A stretch of DNA of 16,567 bases from Paracoccaceae bacterium (GTDB taxonomy: Bacteria > Pseudomonadota > Alphaproteobacteria > Rhodobacterales > Rhodobacteraceae): the NCBI GenBank assembly GCA_003545125.1, contig DQCI01000069.1:11440-28006 (forward strand). The letters are read 5' to 3'. This document shows, piece after piece, positions 1 to 6,549 of the stretch. The notes under the pieces are model-generated. The model saw nothing but the letters and a program-made list of their open reading frames with translations. It was not told where the DNA came from and did not search any database. Each line of letters opens with the position of its first letter. Position 1 is the first letter of the stretch. The translations under genes were made by a program, and so were the position numbers.

Positions 1-198
1 TTCTACTCAGGGATAATCCTCGAGGCGATGGGCTTCCCGACCGCGATGTTCACGCCGATCTTCGCGCTGTCGCGCACCGTCGGCTGGATTTCGCAGTGGA
101 AGGAGATGCTGGGCGATCCGGGTCAGAAGATCGGCCGCCCGCGCCAGCTCTACACCGGCGAGACCTTCCGCGACTACGTGGAGATGGAAGACCGCTGA
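1..198 (+). CDS. gltA: Citrate synthase, C-terminal fragment
   Basis: The frame is open from the left edge to TGA at 196-198 and gives the last 65 residues of a type I citrate synthase. This enzyme condenses oxaloacetate and acetyl-CoA at the entry of the TCA cycle in the cytoplasm. The tail is recognisable: a helix with [14 protein letters not shown], then [15 protein letters not shown] and an acidic end (YVEMEDR). The [10 protein letters not shown] segment is characteristic of the C terminus of bacterial hexameric-type citrate synthases. The start and the catalytic His and Asp residues lie outside the window. A clear rho-independent terminator follows 27 bases after the stop, so the transcript probably ends here. 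The identification is from memory of the family and is strong for such a short piece. Confidence 0.93.
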   Translation, partial: FYSGIILEAMGFPTAMFTPIFALSRTVGWISQWKEMLGDPGQKIGRPRQLYTGETFRDYVEMEDR

Positions 199-225
199 GG
201 CGGGACACGCGCTTGACACCACCAG

Positions 226-250
226 GGCCGCCTCCAGGGGCGGCCTTTTT
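226..250 (+). terminator. Rho-independent terminator after gltA
   Basis: A 7-bp perfect stem (GGCCGCC at 226-232 with GGCGGCC at 239-245) closes a 6-base loop and is followed by five T residues (246-250). It lies 27 bases after the citrate synthase stop codon. Confidence 0.88.
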
Positions 251-302
251 GATGCGGGCTTGCGTAGAGCCTGGGCATCGGTCCGCCTGAGGCAAAGGTA
301 CC

Positions 303-309
303 AGGAGGT
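303..309 (+). promoter_or_regulatory. Ribosome-binding site of the GFA-family gene
   Basis: AGGAGGT lies 7 bases before ATG 317 and fixes that codon as the start over the in-frame ATG at 260. Confidence 0.8.
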
Positions 310-316
310 CACCCGC

Positions 317-688
317 ATGACCGAGACCCACCCCGGCGGCTGCCTGTGCGGCGCGTCACGGTTCCAGTTCGAGGGCGCGCCGAAGTTCGCAATCCAGTGT
401 TTCTGTCGCGATTGCCAGCATGTCTCAGGGAGCGACCACCTGCCGCAACTTGCCGTCGACCGGGCGATGTTGACTCGAACCGGGCCGATCGAAAGGTACG
501 AAGACACGGCGGAATCGGGCAGCACGCTCGGGTTTCACTTCTGCGCCGATTTCGGCGCGCCGCTGTTCAAGACCACCTCGAAAGCGCCTGAACTGGTCTT
601 CGTGTATCCCGGCGCGCTTGACGATCCCTCGGTCTACGAACCCGGCCAGAACGTGTTCGAAGCCTCGCGCCAACCCTGGGACAGCTGA
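317..688 (+). CDS. GFA/CENP-V-type zinc-binding protein with one zinc cysteine missing
   Basis: This is a 123-residue protein of the GFA (glutathione-dependent formaldehyde-activating enzyme-like, CENP-V/GFA) superfamily. Most members have no proven reaction. The start ATG at 317 is preceded by AGGAGGT at 303-309 with 7-base spacing. An in-frame ATG at 260 lies upstream but has no such site. Visible landmarks are GGCLCGA (C9, C11), CFCRDC (C28, C30, C33), the QHVSGS segment and HFCADFGAPLF (C76). In the family the last motif is normally CxxCG, so the second cysteine is expected at position 79. Here it is Phe (TTC at 551-553; Cys would be TGC). The structural zinc would then lack one of four ligands. 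The end, soon after RQPWD, also looks a little short for the family. It stands between the gltA terminator and the converging enoyl-CoA hydratase gene. Confidence 0.85.
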   Translation: MTETHPGGCLCGASRFQFEGAPKFAIQCFCRDCQHVSGSDHLPQLAVDRAMLTRTGPIERYEDTAESGSTLGFHFCADFGAPLFKTTSKAPELVFVYPGALDDPSVYEPGQNVFEASRQPWDS

Positions 689-713
689 GGTGAACCCAAC
701 CTGAGCGCGGCCC

Positions 714-1490
714 TTACCGCCCCTCGAACTTCGGCGCCCGCTTCTCCAGAAACGCCAACACGCCTTCCTTGAAGTCGCGTGAGCGGCCGCACTTGCCCTG
801 GGTGCGGGCTTCGAGCGCGATCTGTTCGTCGAAGGAATTCGACAGCGAGGCGCGCAGCGCCGCCTTGATGCCCTGGTAAGAGAGCGTCGGCCCATCGGCG
901 AGATGGCGCGCGCGCGCGCGCCAGTGCTCCTCGAAGCCCATGTCGGGCACCGCTTCCCAGATCATCCCCCAATCGTCCGCTTGTTCGGCGGTGATCTTTT
1001 CGGCGAAGAGGGCCGCGCCAATGGCCTTGGGAAGGCCCATGGCGCGCGGCAGGATGAAGGTGCCGCCAGCATCGGGGATCAGGCCAATCCGGCTGAAGGC
1101 CTGCAGGAAATACGCAGAATGCGCGGCGATCACCACGTCGGCCGCCAGCGCGATGTTGGCCCCCGCCCCGGCGGCGGCACCGTTCACTGCGGCCACCACA
1201 GGCACGGGGCAATCGACGATGGCGCGCAGGAGGGGTTCGTATTCGTCGCGCAGCGTGCGTTCGAGATCGACGCTTTCGGCATTGGCACGGTCGCCGAGAT
1301 CCTGACCCGAGCAGAAAGCCCGCCCTGCCCCGGTCATCACCACCACCCGCGCGCCGTGCCCCGCCCGGCGCACCGCATCGGCCATCTCGGCGCGCATCCG
1401 GGTGTTGAGCGCGTTCATCTTTTCGGGCCGGTTCAGGGTCAGAACCGCCAGCCCCGCCTCGATCTCGAGGGTGATCGTGTCGTAGTCCAT
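714..1490 (-). CDS. paaG: Enoyl-CoA hydratase/isomerase, PaaG type
   Basis: The 258-residue cytoplasmic protein belongs to the crotonase superfamily and most resembles PaaG, the 2-(1,2-epoxy-1,2-dihydrophenyl)acetyl-CoA isomerase of aerobic phenylacetate breakdown. Seen in the sequence: LTLNRPEKMNALN near residues 18-29, FCSGQDL at 59-65, the oxyanion-hole segment NGAAAGAGAN at 103-112, and RIGLIPDAGGTF at 134-145. D140 in the last segment matches the catalytic Asp position of PaaG-like members. No other paa genes are in the window, so the exact substrate is uncertain and a general enoyl-CoA hydratase is possible. ATG at 1490 has a GGGGAGG site (1496-1502) five bases upstream. That site lies partly in a predicted hairpin. 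The gene follows ccmH on the same strand after a 278-base gap holding three palindromes. Confidence 0.85.
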   Translation of the reverse strand: MDYDTITLEIEAGLAVLTLNRPEKMNALNTRMRAEMADAVRRAGHGARVVVMTGAGRAFCSGQDLGDRANAESVDLERTLRDEYEPLLRAIVDCPVPVVAAVNGAAAGAGANIALAADVVIAAHSAYFLQAFSRIGLIPDAGGTFILPRAMGLPKAIGAALFAEKITAEQADDWGMIWEAVPDMGFEEHWRARARHLADGPTLSYQGIKAALRASLSNSFDEQIALEARTQGKCGRSRDFKEGVLAFLEKRAPKFEGR

Positions 1491-1492
1491 GT

Positions 1493-1520
1493 GCGCCTCC
1501 CCGGAGGATTTCCGGGGCGC
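1493..1520 (-). promoter_or_regulatory. Leader hairpin overlapping the paaG ribosome-binding site
   Basis: On the minus strand a 7-bp stem (TCCGGGG 1511-1517 on the plus strand with CCCCGGA 1499-1505, 5-base loop) can be extended by GCGC pairing (1517-1520 with 1493-1496) around a two-base bulge. The GGGGAGG ribosome-binding site (1496-1502) is partly in this stem. No T tract follows, so a terminator is less likely. Confidence 0.4.
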
Positions 1521-1601
1521 AGATTAGCGGCGACGACGGGCGATGGAAAGACACAAAGCCGACCGGAGAGTCGGGAATTTACGCGTGCCGCGGGCGGGAA
1601 A

Positions 1602-1668
1602 CGTTTTTCGTCCGAAAAACGGATCGGTTTCCGTACGGAAACCGTGCCGAATTCCGTCCGGAATTCGG
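1602..1668. repeat. Palindrome cluster 1 (three in tandem)
   Basis: Three palindromes follow each other closely. CGTTTTTCG-TC-CGAAAAACG is at 1602-1621, a perfect 20-bp palindrome with arms CGGTTTCCGT/ACGGAAACCG is at 1625-1644, and CCGAATTCCG-TC-CGGAATTCGG is at 1647-1668. They lie between the stop of ccmH and the start of paaG. The middle one shares its arms with a palindrome of cluster 2 (7817-7837). All centre on a CCG/CGG or CG/CG core. They could act as transcript ends, as RNA-stabilising hairpins or as protein-binding sites; none has a T tract. Confidence 0.85.
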
Positions 1669-1768
1669 ACCCGCACGACCCTCGGGTGTCGGCTTCCTGG
1701 CTGGAGCGCCTGGAGCGCTTTTCGTCCTGCTCCGGATTGCATGAACGTCCCAGTAGGCCGGGTCCGGA

Positions 1769-2242
1769 TCAGCCGCGCATCAGCTCGTCGAGCCTGGTCT
1801 TTTCCTCGTCCGACAGCGCCACCGCAGGTTCCGGCGCGGCGGCACGGCGGCGCAGATACAGCGCGGCCCCGCCTGCCGCGAGCAGGAACAGCACCGGCCC
1901 CGCGCCCCAGAGGAGCAGGTTCGCGCCCCCGGTCGTCGGTTTCATCAACACATATTCGCCGTATCGCTCGACGACGAAATCCAGCACTTCGTCATTCGAA
2001 TCGCCCTCCAGCACCCGTTCGCGCACCAAGAGGCGCAGGTCGCGCGCGATCCCGGCGTTCGATTCGTCGATGTTTTCGCCCCGGCAGACGACACAGCGCA
2101 GACCCGCCGAAATCTCTCGAGCGCGGGATTCCAAGCCAGGATCGGCAAGGACTTCGTCGGGGTTCACGGCGCGTGCGGCATGCGGCGCAAGCGCCGCCGC
2201 CCCGAACAGGGCGACAACCGTCGCGAGGAGCAGTTTTCTCAT
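1769..2242 (-). CDS. ccmH: Cytochrome c maturation protein CcmH (CycL)
   Basis: CcmH is the thiol-disulfide component of System I cytochrome c maturation. It works in the periplasm beside CcmF to keep apocytochrome c cysteines reduced for heme attachment. The 157-residue protein has a signal peptide (hydrophobic residues 4-20, likely cleavage after AARA at about 25), the redox motif LRCVVC with C50 and C53, the conserved following stretch RGENIDESNA (54-63), RDLRLLVRERV, and one membrane segment at about 109-131. A basic and acidic cytoplasmic tail follows. The length fits the short CcmH type that lacks the CcmI-like domain. Its ATG (2242-2240) overlaps the ccmF stop by four bases (ATGA), showing translational coupling. 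The gene is followed by palindrome cluster 1. Confidence 0.95.
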   Translation of the reverse strand: MRKLLLATVVALFGAAALAPHAARAVNPDEVLADPGLESRAREISAGLRCVVCRGENIDESNAGIARDLRLLVRERVLEGDSNDEVLDFVVERYGEYVLMKPTTGGANLLLWGAGPVLFLLAAGGAALYLRRRAAAPEPAVALSDEEKTRLDELMRG

Positions 2243-4218
2243 TCCGCCGGCACTCCCTTGGGCTCGAGCTGCGCCCGGGCTGCGCCCGCCGCCACCCGGT
2301 AACGCCGGTCGGAGAGGCTGAGAAGACCGCCGAGCGCCATGATGATCGTTCCGCCCCAGATCCAGTTGGCAAAGGGCTTGATGAAGGTACGCACCGCCCA
2401 GCCGCCACCCGTCTGCGGGTCGCCGATCACCAGGTAGATGTCGCGCCAGAAGCCGTTGGCGATGGCGGCCTCGGTGGTCGGCATCGCCTGCACCGGGTAG
2501 ACACGTTTCTCGGGGCTCAACGATGCGACGAGTTCGCCGTCTTTGTGCACGTCCATGTGACCAAAGGTGGTGACATAGTTCGGCCCCTGCTCACGTGTCA
2601 CATCGGTGAGCGTTACTGCGTAGCCCGAGACCTCGAATGTCTCACCGATCTGGGCGACACGGATATCCTCGGTCTGCCAGGCCATGAGCCCGGCGATCCC
2701 CGCCACGGTGACGCCGAAGCCGGTATGAGCCGTGAACTTGCCCCAGTCGGCCCTGGGCAGGCGCCGCAGCCGCGACACCCGTCCGCCGAGCGGACCGCGC
2801 CCGGTTCGCGACAGCAGGTCGACCAGCGCGCCCGACACTAGCCAGGTGCCCAATAGGAAGCCTACCGGCCCCAGCATCGTCTTGCTGGTCTGGAGCGTCC
2901 AGGCAAGCAGCGCGACCAGAACCGCCAGCACCAAGGCCGGGAGGAGCGGCTTCACCACGCGTCCGATCCGAGCCCGCTTCCAGGGCAACATCGCCCCGAT
3001 CGGCAAGACCACCGACAACACCACCATGAAGGGGGTGAAGGCCGCCTCGAAGAACGGCGCACCGACCGAGAGCTTGCGGTCGAACAGCATCTCCGCCACC
3101 AGCGGCCAGACCGTGCCGATGAACACGACGAAAGCCGAGACCGCGAGCAGGATGTTGTTGAGCACCAGCGCGCTTTCGCGGCTGACCACGCCGAACACGC
3201 CCTTGGCTTCCATCGCTTGCGCGCGGGCCGCGAACAGGGTGAGCGCGCCGCCGGTGAAGACCGCGAGGATCATCAGGATGTAGACACCGCGGGTCGGGTC
3301 GGTCGCGAAAGCGTGGACCGAGGTGATGATCCCCGAGCGCACAAGGAAGGTGCCGATCAGCGAAAAGCCAAAGGCAAGGATCGCGAGCAGGATCGTCCAG
3401 GATTTGAGCGCCTCGCGCTTCTCGACGACGATTGCCGAATGAAGCAGCGCGGCGGCGAAGAGCCAGGGCATGAAGGAGGCGTTTTCCACCGGATCCCAGA
3501 ACCAAAAGCCGCCCCAGCCAAGCTCGTAGTAGGCCCACCAGGAGCCGAGCCCGATCCCGATGGTGAGAAACACCCAGGCCGCGAGCGTCCAGGGCCGCAC
3601 CCAGCGCGCCCAGGCGGCATCGACCTTGCCCTCGATGAGCGCGGCGACGGCGAAGGAGAAAGCCATCGAGAGGCCGACATAGCCGAGGTAGAGGAACGGC
3701 GGGTGGAAGGCGAGCCCCGGGTCCTGCAGGAGCGGGTTGAGATCCTGCCCGTCGAACGGCGGAAAAGCGATCCGCAGGAAGGGGTTCGACGTGAAGATGA
3801 TGAAGCCGAGAAAAGCTACGCCGATCGCGGCTTGTACCGACAGCACACGCGCCTTCAAGGATGGCGGCAGCCCGCCCCCGAACCAGGCCGCCATCGCGCC
3901 GAACAGGGCCACGATCAGCACCCAAAGCAGCATCGAGCCCTCGTGGTTCCCCCAAACGCCGGAGAACTTGTAGAGCATCGGTTGCAGCGTGTGCGAATTG
4001 GCCCAGACCAGGTGCAGCGAGAAATCGTCGGTGACGAAGGCCCAGGTGAGCGCGGCGAAAGAGGCGGCGATGAAGGCGAATTGCAGGCTGGCGGCGGGAG
4101 CGGCCACGGCCATCCAGCCGGCCCAGCCCTTCCACGCGCCGATGAGGGGTACGATCATCTGCACGATGGCCACGCCCAGCGCCAGGATCAGCGCAAAATG
4201 TCCGAGTTCGGTAATCAT
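2239..4218 (-). CDS. ccmF: Heme lyase subunit CcmF
   Basis: CcmF is the large membrane subunit that transfers heme from holo-CcmE to apocytochrome c, acting with CcmH on the periplasmic face. The protein has 659 residues when read from ATG 4218 (MITELGHFAL), which matches family length and N terminus. The frame is open 48 codons further upstream, but that extension is basic and unlike CcmF. Visible features are many membrane segments, GVWGNHEGSMLLW at 87-99, FHPPFLYLGY at 171-180 with conserved H172, the heme-handling WWD motif WGGFWFWDPVEN at 235-246, and H260 after it. A large periplasmic loop near the C terminus (IRVAQIGETFEVSGY onward) and a last membrane helix complete the normal plan. 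It overlaps ccmH by four bases. ccmE, its usual neighbour, is 3.7 kb upstream. Confidence 0.96.
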   Translation of the reverse strand: MITELGHFALILALGVAIVQMIVPLIGAWKGWAGWMAVAAPAASLQFAFIAASFAALTWAFVTDDFSLHLVWANSHTLQPMLYKFSGVWGNHEGSMLLWVLIVALFGAMAAWFGGGLPPSLKARVLSVQAAIGVAFLGFIIFTSNPFLRIAFPPFDGQDLNPLLQDPGLAFHPPFLYLGYVGLSMAFSFAVAALIEGKVDAAWARWVRPWTLAAWVFLTIGIGLGSWWAYYELGWGGFWFWDPVENASFMPWLFAAALLHSAIVVEKREALKSWTILLAILAFGFSLIGTFLVRSGIITSVHAFATDPTRGVYILMILAVFTGGALTLFAARAQAMEAKGVFGVVSRESALVLNNILLAVSAFVVFIGTVWPLVAEMLFDRKLSVGAPFFEAAFTPFMVVLSVVLPIGAMLPWKRARIGRVVKPLLPALVLAVLVALLAWTLQTSKTMLGPVGFLLGTWLVSGALVDLLSRTGRGPLGGRVSRLRRLPRADWGKFTAHTGFGVTVAGIAGLMAWQTEDIRVAQIGETFEVSGYAVTLTDVTREQGPNYVTTFGHMDVHKDGELVASLSPEKRVYPVQAMPTTEAAIANGFWRDIYLVIGDPQTGGGWAVRTFIKPFANWIWGGTIIMALGGLLSLSDRRYRVAAGAARAQLEPKGVPAE

Positions 4219-4442
4219 GTGCGGGACCCTATTGCCAAACCGACGACAGGCCAATCCCGCGCGGTCGTTTGTCGCAGGATTGTGTGTGCGGCCTTTCGCC
4301 CGTGGCCGCTCCCGGGCGGGCTGTGGCCTGCGACGCCCTGGGCGCCCCGTCGCCGAGATCACGTCCCTTCGAACGGGGTCTGGAAAACGGCGGGAAACCT
4401 GCGTTAGTGTTGCGCCGGCGATCTACCTTGTCCGAGGCTTGC

Positions 4443-4973
4443 ATGACACAGAACACATCGCACCTCGCCCCTCTTGGGGCCACATCGCCCTTGGAGGCAT
4501 TGCTTTCTCGGGCGGCGGAGCCTGTCGCTTTGCTTGGAAACGTGCCGGCCCGAACCGAGACCGGCCGCGCGCCGCGCCAGCCCGGTGGTTTCCGACCGCC
4601 TGTGCGGTCCAAACCGCTTATGAGGCAGGTCTTTTCCCATAGTCCCCGGTTTGCCAGGCGCCGCGCGCGGTGGACCGGACCCATCCTGACTCTGCTGATG
4701 CTGTTCGGCGCAGCCGCCGCCGTGAGCGATCCGGCCGGACCGGACGCAGCGGCCACGGGCTGCTGGAGCCCCGGCGGGGCCCCGGCGCTGTTTTCCTGGT
4801 CCGGCACACCCGGTATCGCCTGCCGCGATGGTGCCGGGGCCTCCGGATCCGCTCATGAAACGCAGCGGTCCGCGACCGCGCCTGGGTCGGCACAGGATAC
4901 GGGCGGCGCGGCGACGCCCGCCCAGGTCACGTTCTCCGGTACTGCCTATGTCGGTATCGCCGTCGCGTTTTGA
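4443..4973 (+). CDS. Hypothetical protein with one possible membrane segment
   Basis: I do not recognise this 176-codon frame. The ATG at 4443 has GAGG at 4434-4437 with five-base spacing. The predicted protein has an N-terminal part rich in Ala, Pro and Arg. One hydrophobic stretch follows at about residues 80-95 (GPILTLLMLFGAAAA), preceded by a strongly basic segment (RFARRRARW). The tail is low in complexity, rich in Gly, Ala, Ser and Thr, and ends in AYVGIAVAF. The basic-then-hydrophobic order would suit a type II membrane anchor or an uncleaved signal. Codon use is only moderately biased to G or C at the third base, weaker than in ccmF, and a long antisense frame overlaps it (5033-4404). 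It diverges from ccmF and precedes the beta-barrel gene. It may be real, lineage-specific or spurious. Confidence 0.4.
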   Translation: MTQNTSHLAPLGATSPLEALLSRAAEPVALLGNVPARTETGRAPRQPGGFRPPVRSKPLMRQVFSHSPRFARRRARWTGPILTLLMLFGAAAAVSDPAGPDAAATGCWSPGGAPALFSWSGTPGIACRDGAGASGSAHETQRSATAPGSAQDTGGAATPAQVTFSGTAYVGIAVAF

Positions 4974-5075
4974 TCCCGCAACAGCGGCGCCGGGCCGCAC
5001 CAAGACACGTCGCCCCGGTCCTGCCGGCTGCACTTGGCGCTACTCCGCACATCAAAGCTGCTTTGGAAACAACAA

Positions 5076-5104
5076 TTGATCGTTGAATAGCAATGCCGTA
5101 AATT
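5076..5104 (+). promoter_or_regulatory. Candidate sigma-70 promoter of the outer-membrane protein gene
   Basis: TTGATC (5076-5081) and TAAATT (5099-5104) are separated by 17 bases within an unusually AT-rich stretch (about 5060-5125). The predicted start of transcription is about 45-50 bases before the chosen ATG at 5158. Confidence 0.5.
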
Positions 5105-5157
5105 AAATGGAAACAAAGAGCCGAAAAGCGGCCGATTGATAGGCAATGGAGCAGAAA

Positions 5158-5658
5158 ATGAAACGTACGAGTCCCGTCCTCGCCGCCGCCTTCACGGCTG
5201 CGGTCTCCTTGGTGAGCCCAGCCCTCGCAGGCGATTTCGATGGCGCCTATGTAGGCCTCGGCCTGACCGCGGGCTTCAACGCGCCCTCGGTGCCCGACTA
5301 CGAAGCCAGCGCCTTCATCGGTTACAACTGGGATTTCGGCAACCAGATGATCGCGGGCGGTGAATTGGACCTGACCTACAACCCCAACTCGCTCTGGGCA
5401 GCCACCCCGGCTGCGACCACCACCTTCGATGGGCGCTTGGGGTATCTCGCGCGTGAAGACGTCATGGTCTACGGCCGGGCCGGTGGCGGTTACACCAGCG
5501 GTGGCCCCGGCAGCTATGTCTGGGATCTGGGCATCGGTGCAGAATACATGATGCAGAACGGCCTGACCGTGCGCGGCGAGTTTGACCGGGTCGACCCGTT
5601 TGAAACCGGCATGGACACGCAGGTGAACGGCCGTCTCGGCGTCGTGATGAACTTCTGA
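5158..5658 (+). CDS. Small outer-membrane beta-barrel protein
   Basis: The 166-residue product looks like an eight-strand outer-membrane barrel of the OmpA/opacity-protein kind. It starts with a classic signal peptide (MKRTSPVLAAAFTAAVSLVSPALA, cleavage before GDFDG). Amphipathic strands rich in Gly, Tyr and Asn follow (GAYVGLGLTAGFN, ASAFIGYNWDF, IAGGELDLTYN, TTFDGRLGYL, DVMVYGRAGGGY, VWDLGIGAEYMM, LTVRGEFDRV, VNGRLGVVMNF). It ends in Phe, as outer-membrane proteins recognised by BamA usually do. I chose ATG 5158 over the in-frame ATG at 5146 because GGAG (5148-5151) lies six bases before it and overlaps the upstream ATG. No specific porin or adhesin function can be assigned. The gene has its own promoter and a hairpin after the stop, so it is probably monocistronic. 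Confidence 0.85.
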   Translation: MKRTSPVLAAAFTAAVSLVSPALAGDFDGAYVGLGLTAGFNAPSVPDYEASAFIGYNWDFGNQMIAGGELDLTYNPNSLWAATPAATTTFDGRLGYLAREDVMVYGRAGGGYTSGGPGSYVWDLGIGAEYMMQNGLTVRGEFDRVDPFETGMDTQVNGRLGVVMNF

Positions 5659-5686
5659 TCGTCCACGCAACTCAATACCGTCGTGT

Positions 5687-5718
5687 AACGCGCTCCGTTC
5701 GGGGCGCGTTCGCGTTTG
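5687..5718 (+). terminator. Hairpin terminator after the beta-barrel gene
   Basis: An 11-bp stem with one G-T pair joins AACGCGCTCCG (from 5687) to GGGGCGCGTT (ending 5710) around a very small loop. Only short T runs follow, so termination may be weak. It lies 28 bases after the stop. Confidence 0.55.
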
Positions 5719-5795
5719 CGGGCCCCGGAGCTGCGCCCGACCAGGGCCCGGCCACCGCATGACCGGGCCGGAGCGCGGGGCGTGCACCGTCGGGC

Positions 5796-6224
5796 TTAGC
5801 CACCGAACAACACGACCCCGGCCGCCGAGACCCCGAGCGCGACAAGGACCGGCCACAGGAACCCCATGCCGTGACGCCCGAAGGACCGGTGGATGACCGC
5901 GAAGTGCAAGAGCGCACCGACGATGCAAACCGCAAGCACCACCAGAGCCGAGTCCTCGCTGCGAAGACCGACCGGCAGGCCCAGCAGATCGACGATCCAG
6001 AAGCCGCCCGCGAACAGCCCCGTCCCGAGCCAACTGAACGACATTCCCAGCGCCAGCGGCGTAGCGCGCTCGCCCCACAGCCAAAGAAATGTGGCCGAGA
6101 TCATCAGCGACATCATCGCGATGGCGCCGGACACGATCTCAACCACCGCGTCGTGCCCGGCGAGGTGTTTGCCCGCCTCCAGCGCAAGCACGACCAGGGC
6201 AAGCAGAGCAACCGCCTGTTTCAT
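5796..6224 (-). CDS. Polytopic membrane protein, last gene of the lysis-like cassette
   Basis: This 142-residue protein is not one I can assign to a family. It is almost entirely hydrophobic, with about five candidate membrane helices: residues 3-16, 27-49, 57-80, 92-111 and 122-140. Short polar links lie between them (EAGKHLAGHD, GERAT, GLRSED, IHRSFGRHG). It ends abruptly with VVLFGG. Its ATG (6224-6222) overlaps the stop of the preceding 45-residue gene by four bases (ATGA), which places it in the same translationally coupled chain as the muramidase and holin. A role in membrane disruption, in holin antagonism or in something unrelated to lysis are all possible. The product has one Cys and no catalytic motif that I can see. 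It converges on the beta-barrel gene. Confidence 0.75.
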   Translation of the reverse strand: MKQAVALLALVVLALEAGKHLAGHDAVVEIVSGAIAMMSLMISATFLWLWGERATPLALGMSFSWLGTGLFAGGFWIVDLLGLPVGLRSEDSALVVLAVCIVGALLHFAVIHRSFGRHGMGFLWPVLVALGVSAAGVVLFGG

Positions 6225-6358
6225 CTTTCAAGAACCTCTCTCACAGCCCTGTCCAATTCCCGTGCCGCCCGCCGGTTGCGCTGCACCGACCGGTCGAACC
6301 GCACTCCGGTGAAGAGCGCGCGCAGCCACCGCCGCCAGACCGCCAACGTTACGTTCAT
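6221..6358 (-). CDS. 45-residue basic small protein in the cassette
   Basis: This short gene is supported mainly by its position. Its ATG (6358-6356) overlaps the stop of the upstream 64-residue gene (TGA 6357-6355), and its own stop overlaps the next ATG, each by four bases. The product is strongly basic. It has an N-terminal amphipathic Trp/Arg segment (LAVWRRWLRALF, residues 5-16), then a polar region rich in Arg, Glu and Asp (VQRNRRAARELDRAVREVLER) that is probably helical. It has no signal peptide and no full membrane helix, so it may lie on the inner face of the membrane. I do not recognise a family. A peptide this small could be missed by automatic annotation. Confidence 0.6.
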   Translation of the reverse strand: MNVTLAVWRRWLRALFTGVRFDRSVQRNRRAARELDRAVREVLER

Positions 6359-6549
6359 TCGCCCCCCCCCCGCGCGCGCGGCAGCCGCTCCTGGATGATC
6401 GTGGTGATCTGGGTGAGGATCAGGCTGTTCTTGTCGAGCACGGCGCGCGTCGCCTGGTCCTTCTGCAGATCCCGCCAGAGCAGGTAGAAGACAAGCACTA
6501 CCCAGGGGCCGTGCTCGGCCAGGAGCGAAACGAGGAAGTCGCCACTCAT
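6355..6549 (-). CDS. 64-residue BhlA/UviB-like single-span membrane protein (possible second holin)
   Basis: The product has a short N terminus, one membrane helix (WVVLVFYLLW, about residues 14-26) and a charged helical tail (RDLQKDQATRAVLDKNSLILTQITTIIQER). This topology, with a Gly-Pro-hydrophobic start and a long charged tail, is that of BhlA/UviB bacteriocin- or phage-associated holin-like proteins. The similarity is judged by eye and is not proof. Its ATG (6549-6547) overlaps the stop of the 3TM holin gene (TGA 6548-6546), and its stop overlaps the next ATG. It may be an alternative holin, a holin regulator or an accessory subunit. The frame is open much further upstream, but only this start gives a sensible protein and the coupling overlap. 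Confidence 0.7.
   Translation of the reverse strand: MSGDFLVSLLAEHGPWVVLVFYLLWRDLQKDQATRAVLDKNSLILTQITTIIQERLPRARGGGE

Noticed and set aside
1602..1668. Palindrome clusters as CRISPR arrays or insertion-sequence ends
   Set aside because: Units differ in sequence within a cluster, there are no equal spacers, and no transposase or target duplication is seen.
903..2841. Long plus-strand open frames across paaG and ccmH
   Set aside because: They are antisense to well-recognised genes, have low-complexity Arg/Pro-rich products and arise from high third-base GC on the other strand.
3217..4407. Plus-strand frame of 396 codons antisense to ccmF
   Set aside because: Product is a charged low-complexity sequence; ccmF on the other strand explains the open frame.
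4404..5033. Minus-strand frame of 209 codons antisense to the orphan ORF
   Set aside because: Gly/Arg-rich product with no family and no ribosome-binding site; if anything the plus frame is better.
5146..5157. Earlier ATG for the beta-barrel gene
   Set aside because: It lies on the ribosome-binding site of the next ATG and would add four residues before a normal signal peptide.
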